A stretch of DNA of 64,000 nt, from assembly GCF_037976325.1 (NCBI RefSeq), contig NZ_CP150265.1:572001-636000 (forward strand), read 5' to 3'. This document shows, piece after piece, positions 15,645 to 24,790 of the stretch (positions within the stretch are counted from its first letter, which is position 1; each line of letters opens with the position of its first letter). Made by a program: the position numbers and the translations under genes. The notes under the pieces were generated by a model. It was given only the letters and a program-made list of their open reading frames with translations. It was not told the DNA's origin and did not search any database. This DNA is from Paenibacillus sp. FSL K6-3182 (lineage in GTDB: Bacteria > Bacillota > Bacilli > Paenibacillales > Paenibacillaceae).

Positions 15645-17999
15645 ATGAAGAAAACATTGCATACAGGACCGATCAAGCTGCCGAGGCTGCCAGACCCTAA
15701 GCTGTGGGTGAGCAAAGCACCTTTTGGGCTAGGACGCATTAAGCCGCATCATATTCGTGATACGCTCAAGGTAGCGTGGGATAACCGAGACAGCTTGCCG
15801 TATGCATATCGGATTTTGACGCAGGGTGTATGTGATGGCTGTGCGCTTGGCGTGTCCGGTTTATATGATCAGACGCTGGATGGCCCTCATATTTGTACGA
15901 CGAGATTGAACGTCCTGCGGCTAAATACGATGCCTGCTATCAAAGCAGATGTGCTGCATGGCGATATTGAGGAGCTGCGAAAGCTCGATAGCACGCAATT
16001 GCGCAAGCTGGGAAGGCTGCCTCACCCCCTTATAAGAAGCAAGGGAGAAAGAAGCTTTCGCAGAATTTCGTGGGATGAGGCGCTGGACCGCATCGCTGCC
16101 AAAGCGAGGGTTATAGACCCGAAGCAAATGGCGTTTTATTTAACTGCGCGCGGGATAACGAATGAATCTTATTATGTGGCTGCAAAGGCGGCTCGGCTCA
16201 TTGGGACAAATAATATTGACAACGCCTCCCGCATTTGCCATTCCCCATCCAAAACAGCGATGAAGCGCTCTATTGGGGTAGGTGCCTCTACCTGCAATTA
16301 TAAGGACTGGATTGGTACGGATGTGCTCGTTTTTTGGGGCAGTGTGGCAGCGAACAATCAGCCTGTATCGACCAAGTATATGTACGCAGCTAAGCGCAAG
16401 GGTACCAAAATCATCGTGATCAACCCCTATCGCGAGCCGGCAATGGAGGGCTACTGGATACCTTCTATACCGGAATCAGCTCTCTTTGGCACGAAGCTGG
16501 CAGACGATTTCTATCAGGTGAATATCGGCGGAGACATTGCTTTCATGCACGGCGTCATGAAATGCTGGTTTGAGATGGAGGAGGAGCAGCCAGGCTCAGC
16601 GATTGATCATGCTTTTGTAAGCGCGCATACGAAGGGGTACGAGGAGCTGAGGGCTCATATTCAGCAGCAGGACTGGGAGCTGTTGGAGAAATCATCGGGG
16701 CTGACGAGAGAGCGGATGCAGGCTTTCGCTGCTTTGCTTGCCGAGGCGAAGTCAGGCGTATTCGTATGGAGCATGGGGCTGACGCAGCATCGATTCGGAA
16801 CGGACAATATTTCGCAGGTTGCCAATCTTGCGCTGCTCCGAGGTTTTCTCGGGCGGGAGCATTGCGGCTTGATGCCGATTCGCGGCCATAGCGGCGTTCA
16901 AGGCTCAGGCGAAATGGGGGCTGACCCCTTTAGTCTGCCTGGCGGTGAGTTCAAAGGTGCGGATATCCGCCGTTTAGAGGAGCTTTGGGGCTTCAATCTG
17001 CCGGATTGGCAAGGGGACATTGTAGGCGTGTCGCTTGAAAATGCAATGTTGAAGGAGCATGCCGATCGTAAGCTGAAGCTGTTCTATACATCAGGCGGCA
17101 ATTTTATCGAGACGATGCCTGATCCTGATTTTGTGAAGCGCTGCTTAGAGAGCGTCGAATTGCGGGTGCATCAGGATATCGTGCTGAACAGCTCGACACT
17201 TGTAGATGCGCAGGAGGAGGTTATCGTACTGCCTGCCATGACAAGGTATGAACAGCCAGGCGGAGGTACGTCAACCTCGACGGAGCGAATGGTTTATTTT
17301 TCGCCAACTATTGAAGGGCCGAGGATCGAAGAAGCGCGTGCGGAGTGGCAAATCTATGCGGATTTAGCTGCACGCATTAGGCCGGAGCTCAAAGCGGCTA
17401 TCACGTTCAAAGATGCTGCTGCCGTGAGGGAAGAGATTGCGATGGCTTCACCTAACTATGAGGGCGTAGAGCTGCTGCGGAACCAAGGTGATGTATTCCA
17501 ATGGGGCGGGGCATGGCTGTGCGAGGGTGGTTTTTGTCCAACTTCTGACGGGAAGGGCAGCCTGCTGCCCATTGAATTGCCAGAGCTGCGTATACCGGAA
17601 GGGCATTTCTATGCAACGACAAGGCGCGGAAAGCAGTTTAACTCTATGATTTATGGCGAGAAGGATGCTTTTAACGATGCAGGGCGTTACGACGTGCTGA
17701 TGAATGAAGCGAATTTATCGGAGCTTGCGATCGCCGAAGGTGATGCGATTGTTGTATATAACCGAAGCGGGAGCTTCCATGGCAGGGCGAAACCAGCGGA
17801 TATTGCGCCAGGCAATATCGAGTTGTATTGGCCCGAAGGAAATAGTCTATTTCCAAAAGGTGTATATGAGCCGTTTGCAGGCATACCAGAGTATAATGCT
17901 TCCGTTATCGTGGAAAAGGCTGAAACCTATCATGCCTTTAAGGATACCAAGTATATGGAGAAGCGGATTGTGGAGCTGGAAATCGAGCCGCCGGCGTAG
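15645..17999 (+). CDS. FdhF/YdeP-type molybdopterin oxidoreductase
   Basis: A 784-residue molybdopterin enzyme of the formate-dehydrogenase-alpha-like (YdeP) family. It has an N-terminal VCDGCALGVSGLYDQ segment, MGD-binding regions (LVFWGSVAANNQP, GTKIIVINPYREP, IRGHSGVQGSGEMGAD) and a C-terminal molydop-binding domain (GRYDVLMNEANL). The probable molybdenum ligand is Cys198 in RICHSPS, at the place where E. coli FdhF has selenocysteine (V-Sec-H-G-P-S). Only one CxxC pair is visible at the N-terminus, so a full four-Cys [4Fe-4S] site is doubtful. It is followed by fdhD, the sulfurtransferase needed by such enzymes. The ribosome binding site is GGGGTGA. A 12-bp palindrome, TAATGATCATTA (15617-15628), lies just upstream. 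The substrate is not established for this family. Confidence 0.85.
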   Translation: MKKTLHTGPIKLPRLPDPKLWVSKAPFGLGRIKPHHIRDTLKVAWDNRDSLPYAYRILTQGVCDGCALGVSGLYDQTLDGPHICTTRLNVLRLNTMPAIKADVLHGDIEELRKLDSTQLRKLGRLPHPLIRSKGERSFRRISWDEALDRIAAKARVIDPKQMAFYLTARGITNESYYVAAKAARLIGTNNIDNASRICHSPSKTAMKRSIGVGASTCNYKDWIGTDVLVFWGSVAANNQPVSTKYMYAAKRKGTKIIVINPYREPAMEGYWIPSIPESALFGTKLADDFYQVNIGGDIAFMHGVMKCWFEMEEEQPGSAIDHAFVSAHTKGYEELRAHIQQQDWELLEKSSGLTRERMQAFAALLAEAKSGVFVWSMGLTQHRFGTDNISQVANLALLRGFLGREHCGLMPIRGHSGVQGSGEMGADPFSLPGGEFKGADIRRLEELWGFNLPDWQGDIVGVSLENAMLKEHADRKLKLFYTSGGNFIETMPDPDFVKRCLESVELRVHQDIVLNSSTLVDAQEEVIVLPAMTRYEQPGGGTSTSTERMVYFSPTIEGPRIEEARAEWQIYADLAARIRPELKAAITFKDAAAVREEIAMASPNYEGVELLRNQGDVFQWGGAWLCEGGFCPTSDGKGSLLPIELPELRIPEGHFYATTRRGKQFNSMIYGEKDAFNDAGRYDVLMNEANLSELAIAEGDAIVVYNRSGSFHGRAKPADIAPGNIELYWPEGNSLFPKGVYEPFAGIPEYNASVIVEKAETYHAFKDTKYMEKRIVELEIEPPA

Positions 18000-18056
18000 A
18001 ACTGCTGAGGTCATAATGATGCATAAGCAAGCTGAGTGTGGAAGGGGAGTATTCGA

Positions 18057-18866
18057 ATGGATCTTTCGAACACGACAAAATGGCGCATACTCAAATACGA
18101 TAGCAGTGGCCACTGGGAGAAGGATGACGATATCGCTGCGGAATATCCGCTAACTCTGAAGCTAGGCGGTGAGGAATTTGCTACGATGGTATGCTCGCCA
18201 TCACATTTGCAGGAGCTGGTCATTGGTTTCCTCGCTTCCGAAGGGGTTATACGTGCTGCCGGTCAGGTGAAGTCGCTGCGGATCGAAGAGGATACGGGTT
18301 TTGCTTATGTTGAGCTAGAGCATAAGCATACGTTAAGTCAGGATCATTACGCGAAACGTTTTATCGGATCATGCTGCGGCAAGAGTCGTCAGTTTTATTT
18401 TCACAATGATATGCTGACGGCCAAAACGATCATGACCCGCACCAAAATATCGGCTGAGCAATGTATTCGCTTTATGCGCGAGCTTCAAGAGGCATCCTCG
18501 GAATTTCGCAGCACGGGCGGTGTTCATAATGCAGCCATTGGAACGCCATCGGAGCTGCTTGCTGTAAGAACGGATATTGGGCGCCACAATGCGCTTGATA
18601 AGCTGTTCGGCTATTGTTTGCTGCACCGTGTTCGGACTTCGGATAAAGTGATTGCATTCAGCGGCAGGCTCTCCTCGGAGGCGGTGCTGAAAGCGGCCAA
18701 AATCGGCTGCGGCATCATGCTCAGCAAGTCGGCGCCTACTGATCTTGCTCTTCGTTTGGCTGAGGATTTAGGCATTACCTGCGTCGGTTTTATTAGAGGC
18801 GGGGAGATGAATGTATACACCCATCATGACCGAATCGATTTCGGCGATGGATTGACAGCATGGTAG
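18057..18866 (+). CDS. fdhD: formate dehydrogenase accessory sulfurtransferase FdhD
   Basis: The 269-residue protein shows FdhD features: SPSHLQELVIGFLASEGVI, the Cys-containing loop GSCCGKSRQ, FRSTGGVHNAA, and RTDIGRHNALDKLFG. FdhD passes sulfur from a cysteine desulfurase to the molybdenum cofactor of formate-dehydrogenase-type enzymes, consistent with its place 57 bases after the molybdoenzyme gene. The active loop has adjacent Cys-Cys rather than the CGxC pair of the E. coli protein. ATG 18057 follows GAAGGGGAG; the GTG at 18036 is a less likely start. Confidence 0.9.
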   Translation: MDLSNTTKWRILKYDSSGHWEKDDDIAAEYPLTLKLGGEEFATMVCSPSHLQELVIGFLASEGVIRAAGQVKSLRIEEDTGFAYVELEHKHTLSQDHYAKRFIGSCCGKSRQFYFHNDMLTAKTIMTRTKISAEQCIRFMRELQEASSEFRSTGGVHNAAIGTPSELLAVRTDIGRHNALDKLFGYCLLHRVRTSDKVIAFSGRLSSEAVLKAAKIGCGIMLSKSAPTDLALRLAEDLGITCVGFIRGGEMNVYTHHDRIDFGDGLTAW

Positions 18867-18886
18867 TGATTGTATATCATTTTAAA

Positions 18887-18901
18887 TGAAAATGATTATC
18901 A
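18887..18901. promoter_or_regulatory. Fur box
   Basis: TGAAAATGATTATCA matches the 7-1-7 Fur consensus TGATAATNATTATCA at all but one specified position. It lies 21 bases before the ABC exporter start, where a bound repressor would block transcription. Iron control of the exporter is therefore likely. Confidence 0.72.
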
Positions 18902-18922
18902 CCATGTGACAAGAAGGAGTTT

Positions 18923-20644
18923 ATGATGCTTTTACGCTTTTTTTCCTACTACAAGCCTTACAAGAAGCTTTTTCTGCTTGATTTCTGTTGTGCAGTAGTG
19001 CTGGCGATTCTTGAGCTGTGCTTTCCATTGGCAGTCAGCTATGTAATAGATACGCTGTTGCCTGACGAGAACTGGGGGCTTATCGTTACTGCCTGTGCGA
19101 TCTTGCTTCTGATTTATATTATTAATACGATTTTGTCCTATGTAGTCACCTATTGGGGACATATGCTTGGTATTAATATTGAGACGGACATGCGGAAGAA
19201 GCTGTTCGACCACGTACAGAAGCTGTCCTTCCGTTTCTTCGATAATACGAAGACCGGTCATCTGATCTCGCGTCTGACGAATGATTTATTTGAGATTGGC
19301 GAGGTTGCGCATCATGGTCCAGAGGATATGTTCATTGCTGCGATGACGCTCGTCGGAGCGTTCGGCATTATGGCGTATATTAATTTGGAGTTAGCCATTC
19401 TTACTTTTGTTATTGTGCCAATCATTATCTGGCTCGTTCTGATGTTCAACGGTAAAATGACGAAAGCTGCGAATCGGTTGTTCTCGGATATGGCCGATTT
19501 TAATGCTCGAGTAGAGGATACGGTTGGCGGGATTCGTGTTGTTCAAGCTTTCTCGAACGAAAGCCATGAGAAAAAGCTATTCAAGGTGAACAACCTGCGT
19601 TTCCGTGAAGCGAAGCTCATTTCTTACAAAATCATTGGTTTGAACTCTTCGATTACCTACATGCTGATGAGACTTGTATCTGTATTCGTATTGATTGCAG
19701 GCACTTGGTTCGTTATTAAAGGTGATCTGAAGTACGGCGAATTTATTAGTTTTGTTTTGCTTACGAACATCTTCTTTAAACCGATTGAAAAAATCAATGC
19801 AGTTATCGAAAGTTACCCAAAAGGCATTGCCGGCTTTAAACGTTATGTGCAGCTGCTGGAAACAGCACCTGATGTTGAGGATAAACCCAATGCGAGAGAG
19901 GTTAATCGTTTAAACGGGAATATTGAATATCGAAATGTTACGTTTGGTTATGAAGGCGAAGCGAAGGTGCTTCAAAATATCGATCTTACTATACGTGCAG
20001 GTGAGACAATTGCGTTCGTTGGACCTTCCGGCGCCGGCAAAACGACGCTTTGCAGCTTGCTGCCGCGATTCTATGAAATTGAAGGCGGAAGCATCTCCGT
20101 CGATGGCTATGATACTCGCGATTTGAAGCTGGATTCGCTCCGGAAGCAGATCGGTATCGTACAGCAGGATGTATTCCTGTTCGCAGGTACGATTAGAGAA
20201 AACATTAGTTACGGCAAGCTTGGCGCATCAGATACAGATATTTGGGAAGCCGCGCGCAGAGCGAAGCTGGAGGAATTCATCCACGCGCAGCCGGACGGAC
20301 TGGAAACGGTAGTAGGCGAACGCGGCGTTAAGCTGTCTGGCGGACAGAAGCAGCGGCTTGCGATTGCGCGGATGTTCCTCAAAAACCCGCCTATCCTTAT
20401 TCTCGATGAGGCGACTTCGGCACTCGACACTGAAACGGAAGCAGCAATCCAGCAGTCGCTGGCAGAGCTGTCCGTAGGCCGCACAACGCTTGTTATTGCA
20501 CATCGCCTCGCTACGATCAAAAATGCGGATCGCATTGTTGTCGTAACGGAGCAAGGAATTACCGAGCAAGGCCGTCATGAAGAGCTTGTATCGGCGGGTG
20601 GCATTTACAGCCGCTTGCATAATGCACAGTTTGGCAATAGATAA
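18923..20644 (+). CDS. ABC exporter, fused membrane and ATPase domains, Fur-controlled
   Basis: The 573-residue half-transporter has six membrane helices (about residues 15-300) with the exporter coupling region (FFDNTKTGHLISRLTND). The ATPase domain carries Walker A GPSGAGKTT, Q-loop QIGIVQQDVFLF, signature LSGGQKQR, Walker B ILILDEATSALD and the H-loop IAHRLATI. It should work as a homodimer. The AAGGAG ribosome binding site is close behind a Fur box, and the length and N-terminus (FFSYYKPYKKLF) recall the Fur-regulated YwjA-type exporter of Bacillus. A role in exporting an iron-related compound is inference. A strong terminator follows, so the gene is monocistronic. Confidence 0.87.
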   Translation: MMLLRFFSYYKPYKKLFLLDFCCAVVLAILELCFPLAVSYVIDTLLPDENWGLIVTACAILLLIYIINTILSYVVTYWGHMLGINIETDMRKKLFDHVQKLSFRFFDNTKTGHLISRLTNDLFEIGEVAHHGPEDMFIAAMTLVGAFGIMAYINLELAILTFVIVPIIIWLVLMFNGKMTKAANRLFSDMADFNARVEDTVGGIRVVQAFSNESHEKKLFKVNNLRFREAKLISYKIIGLNSSITYMLMRLVSVFVLIAGTWFVIKGDLKYGEFISFVLLTNIFFKPIEKINAVIESYPKGIAGFKRYVQLLETAPDVEDKPNAREVNRLNGNIEYRNVTFGYEGEAKVLQNIDLTIRAGETIAFVGPSGAGKTTLCSLLPRFYEIEGGSISVDGYDTRDLKLDSLRKQIGIVQQDVFLFAGTIRENISYGKLGASDTDIWEAARRAKLEEFIHAQPDGLETVVGERGVKLSGGQKQRLAIARMFLKNPPILILDEATSALDTETEAAIQQSLAELSVGRTTLVIAHRLATIKNADRIVVVTEQGITEQGRHEELVSAGGIYSRLHNAQFGNR

Positions 20645-20658
20645 TCTGAATTTGAATG

Positions 20659-20696
20659 AAGGCTGCCGATATCGATGAATCGGCAGCCTTTTTTTT
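20659..20696 (+). terminator. Rho-independent terminator
   Basis: AAGGCTGCCGAT and ATCGGCAGCCTT form a perfect 12-bp stem followed by a T run. It ends the ABC exporter gene. Confidence 0.92.
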
Positions 20697-20882
20697 ACTA
20701 ACAATGCAGCCGAGGCTGTTTATCGCTAGCAACTAGAGTGAAATTGACAGGCACTACTAGGCATTAAATTCACCCATCACAAGCCCACTATCAACCCCAC
20801 CCATCAACCCCACCCATTAAACCGAAGCATCCATTACAACTTACTCCGCTCCATGCTAAAGGAACTAATGGTTCGGTCTTGT

Positions 20883-21530
20883 TTAAATGGTATTCGCAGC
20901 GCCCGACAATACTTCTTGTTTCTCTTTCTCTGCTCCTGTTTTCCTTCTCTTATAAAACGACAAGAAGGCCGATGTAACGGCAATCGATAAAGCAGAGTAC
21001 AATCCGCTTTTAATCGAAAATACGGATAGGCTAGTAAGGACAACTAGAAAATCGAAGGCGAAGTTGGTAATGCCAGCGTTGACGCCATGCTTTTTGTGCA
21101 AATAGATGGCTAGTATTGTCGCGCCGCCGAGTGAAGCACCGTTGCGGAACAAGGCAGTGATGCCCGCTCCGATGAATAATCCTCCGACGATCGCTCCGAT
21201 TAGCGGCGGAATCGTAAAGGCAGGCAAGATATCGTTTATTGCACTTAATGAGGAGAGCAGCGCGATCGCACCAATAGTTTTGAAGGTAAAGGATTTGCCC
21301 ATGTAAAAGTAGGAGAAAATTAGAAATGGAAGATTGAGCAATAAAAACAAATAGTGGAATGAGACTTGCAGCTGGGGTGATAAGCTTAAAGAGAGTCCCG
21401 CTGTTCCTCCAGTGACGATATGAGAATGCTTTAAAATAACTAATCCGCCGGCAGTAACGAAGCAGCCCGCTGCAATATGGAGCCATTTTCTGATATTTCC
21501 CTTCATTTTGTAATCCAATATGCGTAACAT
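20883..21530 (-). CDS. YitT family membrane protein, short form
   Basis: The 215-residue protein has about six hydrophobic helices with YitT-family Gly-rich motifs: VTGGTAGLSL near helix 2, IIGAIVGGLF-like PLIGAIVGGLFIGAG, and NGASLGGATILAIYLHKK. The usual C-terminal DUF2179 domain of YitT proteins is absent. The product ends in a charged tail, like the shorter subgroup. Function is unknown, with transport proposed for some relatives. The start is uncertain (ATG at 21530 or 21506); neither has a strong ribosome binding site. It is divergent from the Lrp-type regulator. Confidence 0.75.
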   Translation of the reverse strand: MLRILDYKMKGNIRKWLHIAAGCFVTAGGLVILKHSHIVTGGTAGLSLSLSPQLQVSFHYLFLLLNLPFLIFSYFYMGKSFTFKTIGAIALLSSLSAINDILPAFTIPPLIGAIVGGLFIGAGITALFRNGASLGGATILAIYLHKKHGVNAGITNFAFDFLVVLTSLSVFSIKSGLYSALSIAVTSAFLSFYKRRKTGAEKEKQEVLSGAANTI

Positions 21531-21681
21531 CTCACATGCACCGCCTGCTTAAGTTTGTTACTATAAGAATACAAAACAGCATCGATCGTATATATGATAA
21601 ACAGAATGAAATTGATGTGAATTTATATAACATTGAACGAATTTTTGTTGTTTTTCCTGCAAAATGAAGGAGGTTGTGATC

Positions 21682-22119
21682 ATGGATCAATTGGATCGAA
21701 TGCTTCTCCAATTACTGCAGGAGGATGGCCGAATAACGGTGAGTGAGCTGTCCAAACGATTGTCTCTCAGCCGCCCCAGCATATCTGAGCGTCTGCTGCG
21801 TTTGCAGGAGAAAGGCATCATTACTGGATTCGGTGCTCGAGTATCGCCTGCTGCTATCGGCAGAAACATACAGGTCATTATTCAAATGAGCGAATTGAAA
21901 GTATTTCCGATGGAGTTTGAGAAGCGCATCATGAATGATGATGAGATTATAGAATGCCACCGGGTAACAGGAACGGTCAGCTATGTTCTGAAAGCAGCGA
22001 TAACGGGGATGGATGATCTAAGCGAGCTTGTAGAGAGGCTTATGCCTTTCGGCAATGTCAATACTTCGGTCATTCTTTCCTCGCCTGTTATGAACAAAAC
22101 CATACTGCCTAAGGAATAA
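21682..22119 (+). CDS. Lrp/AsnC family transcriptional regulator
   Basis: A 145-residue Lrp/AsnC protein. It begins MDQLDRMLLQLLQEDGRITV and has the helix-turn-helix ELSKRLSLSRPSISERLLRL (residues about 22-41), then a RAM/ASNC ligand domain (VIIQMSEL, IIECHRVTGTVSYVLKAAI). ATG 21682 is chosen because AAGGAGG (21667-21673) precedes it; an upstream ATG at 21664 contains that ribosome binding site. It lies 30 bases before an amino-acid lyase gene and probably senses an amino acid to control it. Confidence 0.9.
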   Translation: MDQLDRMLLQLLQEDGRITVSELSKRLSLSRPSISERLLRLQEKGIITGFGARVSPAAIGRNIQVIIQMSELKVFPMEFEKRIMNDDEIIECHRVTGTVSYVLKAAITGMDDLSELVERLMPFGNVNTSVILSSPVMNKTILPKE

Positions 22120-22149
22120 ACGATTAACGGAGTAAAGGGGACTTATAGG

Positions 22150-23253
22150 ATGGAACAGACGAAGACATTAATTAAAGCGTACAATCAAGCCAGCTATCCG
22201 TTAATTGGTCATGGAAAGCGGAATGTACAAGTTCTGAAAGAAGCACTAGAACAGTGGGACGCAGAGCAGGATAGCGATATGTATGGCAATGGTGCGATTA
22301 TTGAGAATTTTGAGGAAAAGATGGCTAAACAGCTAGGCAAAGAATCGGCTGTATTTTTCCCCAGCGGTACAATGGCTCAGCAAATTGCCCTTCGTATATG
22401 GTGTGACGAGAAAGGAAATAAGAAGGTCGGTTATCATCCTTTAAGCCATCTGGAGATTCACGAGAAAGACGGCATGAAAGAGCTGCATCATCTTGAAGCT
22501 GTGCTGCTGGCGGATGTAGAAAGGCCCGTCCTCCTTCATGATTTGATTGGTCTAGAGGAAAAAATCGCTTGTTTGCTGCTGGAGCTGCCGCAGCGCGAAA
22601 TTGGCGGACAGTTGCCGGAATTTGCAGAGCTCAAGGCTATGTCGGCATTTTGCCGGGAGAGAGGAATTAAGCTTCATCTGGATGGTGCGAGGCTGTTCGA
22701 GATACTTCCGTATTATGAAAAGTCTGCTCAAGAGGTTTGCGCGCTCTTCGACAGTGTATATATTTCGTTCTATAAAGGAATTGGCGGTATTGCAGGAGCG
22801 ATATTAGCCGGCGACCGCAGCTTTATAGAGGAATCGAAGATTTGGAAAAGACGCCACGGCGGTGATCTGATTAGCTTATATCCCTATATTATTGCTGCAG
22901 ACTTTTACATGGAGCGGCGACTTCCGCATATGAAGAAGTACTACAAGGAAGCACAGGAGCTTGCGGCATTATATAACGGGAGCGAGGGCATGAAGACTAT
23001 CCCGGAGGTGCCTATTTCCAATATGTTTCATGTTCACTCGACAGCACAGAAGGAGCAGCTTGAAACAATCCTAATCGATATCGCAGCGAAAACAGGCATA
23101 GGCTTGTCGCAGTCTGTGCGTGATAAAGGCGAGGATGGCTCCTATTTTGAGGTTAATATTGGCGATCGGTATGATGCGGCTCCTAAAGAAACGCTTTTTG
23201 AAGCATTTCGATTGCTGGACAATAAGCTGCAACAGAAAGGGGAGAGGGAATAG
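22150..23253 (+). CDS. threonine aldolase-like PLP enzyme (beta-eliminating lyase family)
   Basis: The 367-residue fold-type I PLP enzyme has the N-terminal DMYGNGAIIENFEEKMA and FFPSGTMAQQIALR motifs of low-specificity L-threonine aldolases, the HLDGARLFE segment (Asp binds the PLP pyridine nitrogen) and a probable Schiff-base Lys in SFYKGIGGIAGA. The usual SKGLGAP sequence around that Lys is altered, so the substrate may be another beta-hydroxy amino acid. It lies directly downstream of the Lrp-type regulator, with GGAGTAAAGGGG as the ribosome-binding region, and probably forms an operon with it. Confidence 0.82.
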   Translation: MEQTKTLIKAYNQASYPLIGHGKRNVQVLKEALEQWDAEQDSDMYGNGAIIENFEEKMAKQLGKESAVFFPSGTMAQQIALRIWCDEKGNKKVGYHPLSHLEIHEKDGMKELHHLEAVLLADVERPVLLHDLIGLEEKIACLLLELPQREIGGQLPEFAELKAMSAFCRERGIKLHLDGARLFEILPYYEKSAQEVCALFDSVYISFYKGIGGIAGAILAGDRSFIEESKIWKRRHGGDLISLYPYIIAADFYMERRLPHMKKYYKEAQELAALYNGSEGMKTIPEVPISNMFHVHSTAQKEQLETILIDIAAKTGIGLSQSVRDKGEDGSYFEVNIGDRYDAAPKETLFEAFRLLDNKLQQKGERE

Positions 23254-23394
23254 CATTAACACTTTTAACTCGATTATGTCTGCACAACATGCTAAGTTAT
23301 AAATGGTGGAAAATGAGATAATATTTGATAAAACGTGGCAATCCATGATGTTAGCACATAATGTGAAATGACGCTAAAGAAGGAGTGATCCATT

Positions 23395-23892
23395 CTGAAA
23401 AAAATCATTTTACTAATTGTTTGCTGTTTCCTCGTATTTGGTGGTTCTTATGTCTACTCGAAAGCGAAGCCGCCTTTAACAGCACAGGCGTTCTCTTCAA
23501 CAAACGATAGACAAATTGTTTTAGTGATAGTCGGCAATAAAAGTGTAGTTGGATCTATTGATATTAATGAGGTATTAATAAATGATGGCGCCGTGCCTGA
23601 GCGAGTCAAAATACAAGTTAGCAGCCCTGCTAAAGGTTTTATTGTAACCGACCGCTTCGATGAGACGGAAGAACAGGATTACTCATTTAAGGATCTGAAT
23701 GAAGTGACCATTCCAACAGGAACATCCCCGCAGGCACAGACGGCCAAAGAGAATAAAGGCAAGGTCACAGATGCGGATCATACCTATGCTCTAACAATAG
23801 GGGATAAGCAAACGATTGAATCGATCACGATCAAATACAACCACCTCGGGATTTCGCATAAAATAACGATTTCGACGATAAAGGTTCAATGA
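23395..23892 (+). CDS. exported or membrane-anchored small protein, CTG (or ATT) start
   Basis: The frame shows a typical export signal immediately after AAGGAGTGATCC: KKIILLIVCCFLVFGGSYVY, with a Lys-rich start and hydrophobic core. It then runs 165 codons to 23892. No ATG, GTG or TTG precedes this signal; the initiator must be CTG 23395 or ATT 23392. A start at the internal GTG (23524) would delete the signal. The mature part is beta-rich (IVGNKSVVGSIDINEV, SITIKYNHLGI), with no family I recognise. It lies between the PLP enzyme and a small membrane protein. Extracytoplasmic location is inferred. Confidence 0.62.
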   Translation: MKKIILLIVCCFLVFGGSYVYSKAKPPLTAQAFSSTNDRQIVLVIVGNKSVVGSIDINEVLINDGAVPERVKIQVSSPAKGFIVTDRFDETEEQDYSFKDLNEVTIPTGTSPQAQTAKENKGKVTDADHTYALTIGDKQTIESITIKYNHLGISHKITISTIKVQ

Positions 23893-24009
23893 GCTATACT
23901 ACGTACAGCATAAAGAATGATTAACGAGGTTAGTTTTTGATGAGGCTAAACGATGGATAGCAATAGGGGTTCCAATTTATAAAATTGTATAGAGGAGGTA
24001 TGTATTCAT

Positions 24010-24345
24010 ATGAAATATTCCTTTTGTGCAGGGGCGGCATCTGTGGGATGTATCATGTTGAGCTGCCTTTTATTGTTTTGGAACCCTTACACGGAAATAC
24101 CGGTGAGTGATAAAACGATTCTTATCGTGTTTATGATGATGATCCTTCCAGCTTGCATAGGAATTTTAGCTGCCATTTTGAGAAACCGAATGTTAATGCT
24201 AGTGGTACTCATCTGGTCGCTGCCGTATGGCATTTATTTATCTGTAGCATCTATACCGAGTATTTGGAATCTCTATGCAGCGGTTCTCATTATATATGTC
24301 ATTTCCCTAATAAGGAAAGAAACCGCATATAAAGGGGCATTATAA
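24010..24345 (+). CDS. small membrane protein, unknown
   Basis: This 111-residue protein has four hydrophobic segments (about 5-24, 34-54, 61-80 and 85-103) and short charged loops. GAGGAGG at 23993-23999 precedes ATG 24010. I recognise no family. It lies 118 bases after the exported small protein and 35 bases before the VOC-type gene. Confidence 0.65.
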   Translation: MKYSFCAGAASVGCIMLSCLLLFWNPYTEIPVSDKTILIVFMMMILPACIGILAAILRNRMLMLVVLIWSLPYGIYLSVASIPSIWNLYAAVLIIYVISLIRKETAYKGAL

Positions 24346-24379
24346 AGCAAAAAAAGACATGAAAGGACGAGACGAAACA

Positions 24380-24790
24380 ATGGAGAAAGCAAATCAAAAA
24401 ATTAAAACATTTTTTATGTTTGAAGGCAGAGCGGAGGAGGCTATGAACTTCTACACTTCATTATTCGATCAATCCGAAATCATAAGCATCCAGCGATACG
24501 GAGCAAATGAGACAGGCCCTGAAGGAACCGTAATGAAAGCTACATTTTCTCTAAAAGGACAACAGTTTATGTGTATCGATAGCGGCGTCAACCATGGCTT
24601 TACGTTTACACCTTCAATATCTTTGTTCGTTACCTGCGATACGGAAGAGGAAATAGATCAGGTTTTTGAAAGCCTATCACTTGAGGGCAGCATACTCATG
24701 CCGCTGGCCGCTTATCCGTTTAGTGAGAAGTTTGGCTGGGTTTCAGATAAGTTCGGCGTTTCATGGCAATTAAGTCTTGAGAAAAGCTGA
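24380..24790 (+). CDS. VOC superfamily protein (PhnB-like)
   Basis: The 136-residue protein is one beta-alpha-beta module of the glyoxalase/VOC fold of the PhnB / 3-demethylubiquinone-like group: KTFFMFEGRAEEAMNFYTSL, QFMCIDSG, FTFTPSISLFVTC, and the ending KFGVSWQL. Family members include dioxygenases, isomerases and resistance proteins; nothing here fixes the substrate. I chose ATG 24380; ATG 24359, seven codons earlier, is possible because no strong ribosome binding site separates them. Confidence 0.8.
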   Translation: MEKANQKIKTFFMFEGRAEEAMNFYTSLFDQSEIISIQRYGANETGPEGTVMKATFSLKGQQFMCIDSGVNHGFTFTPSISLFVTCDTEEEIDQVFESLSLEGSILMPLAAYPFSEKFGWVSDKFGVSWQLSLEKS

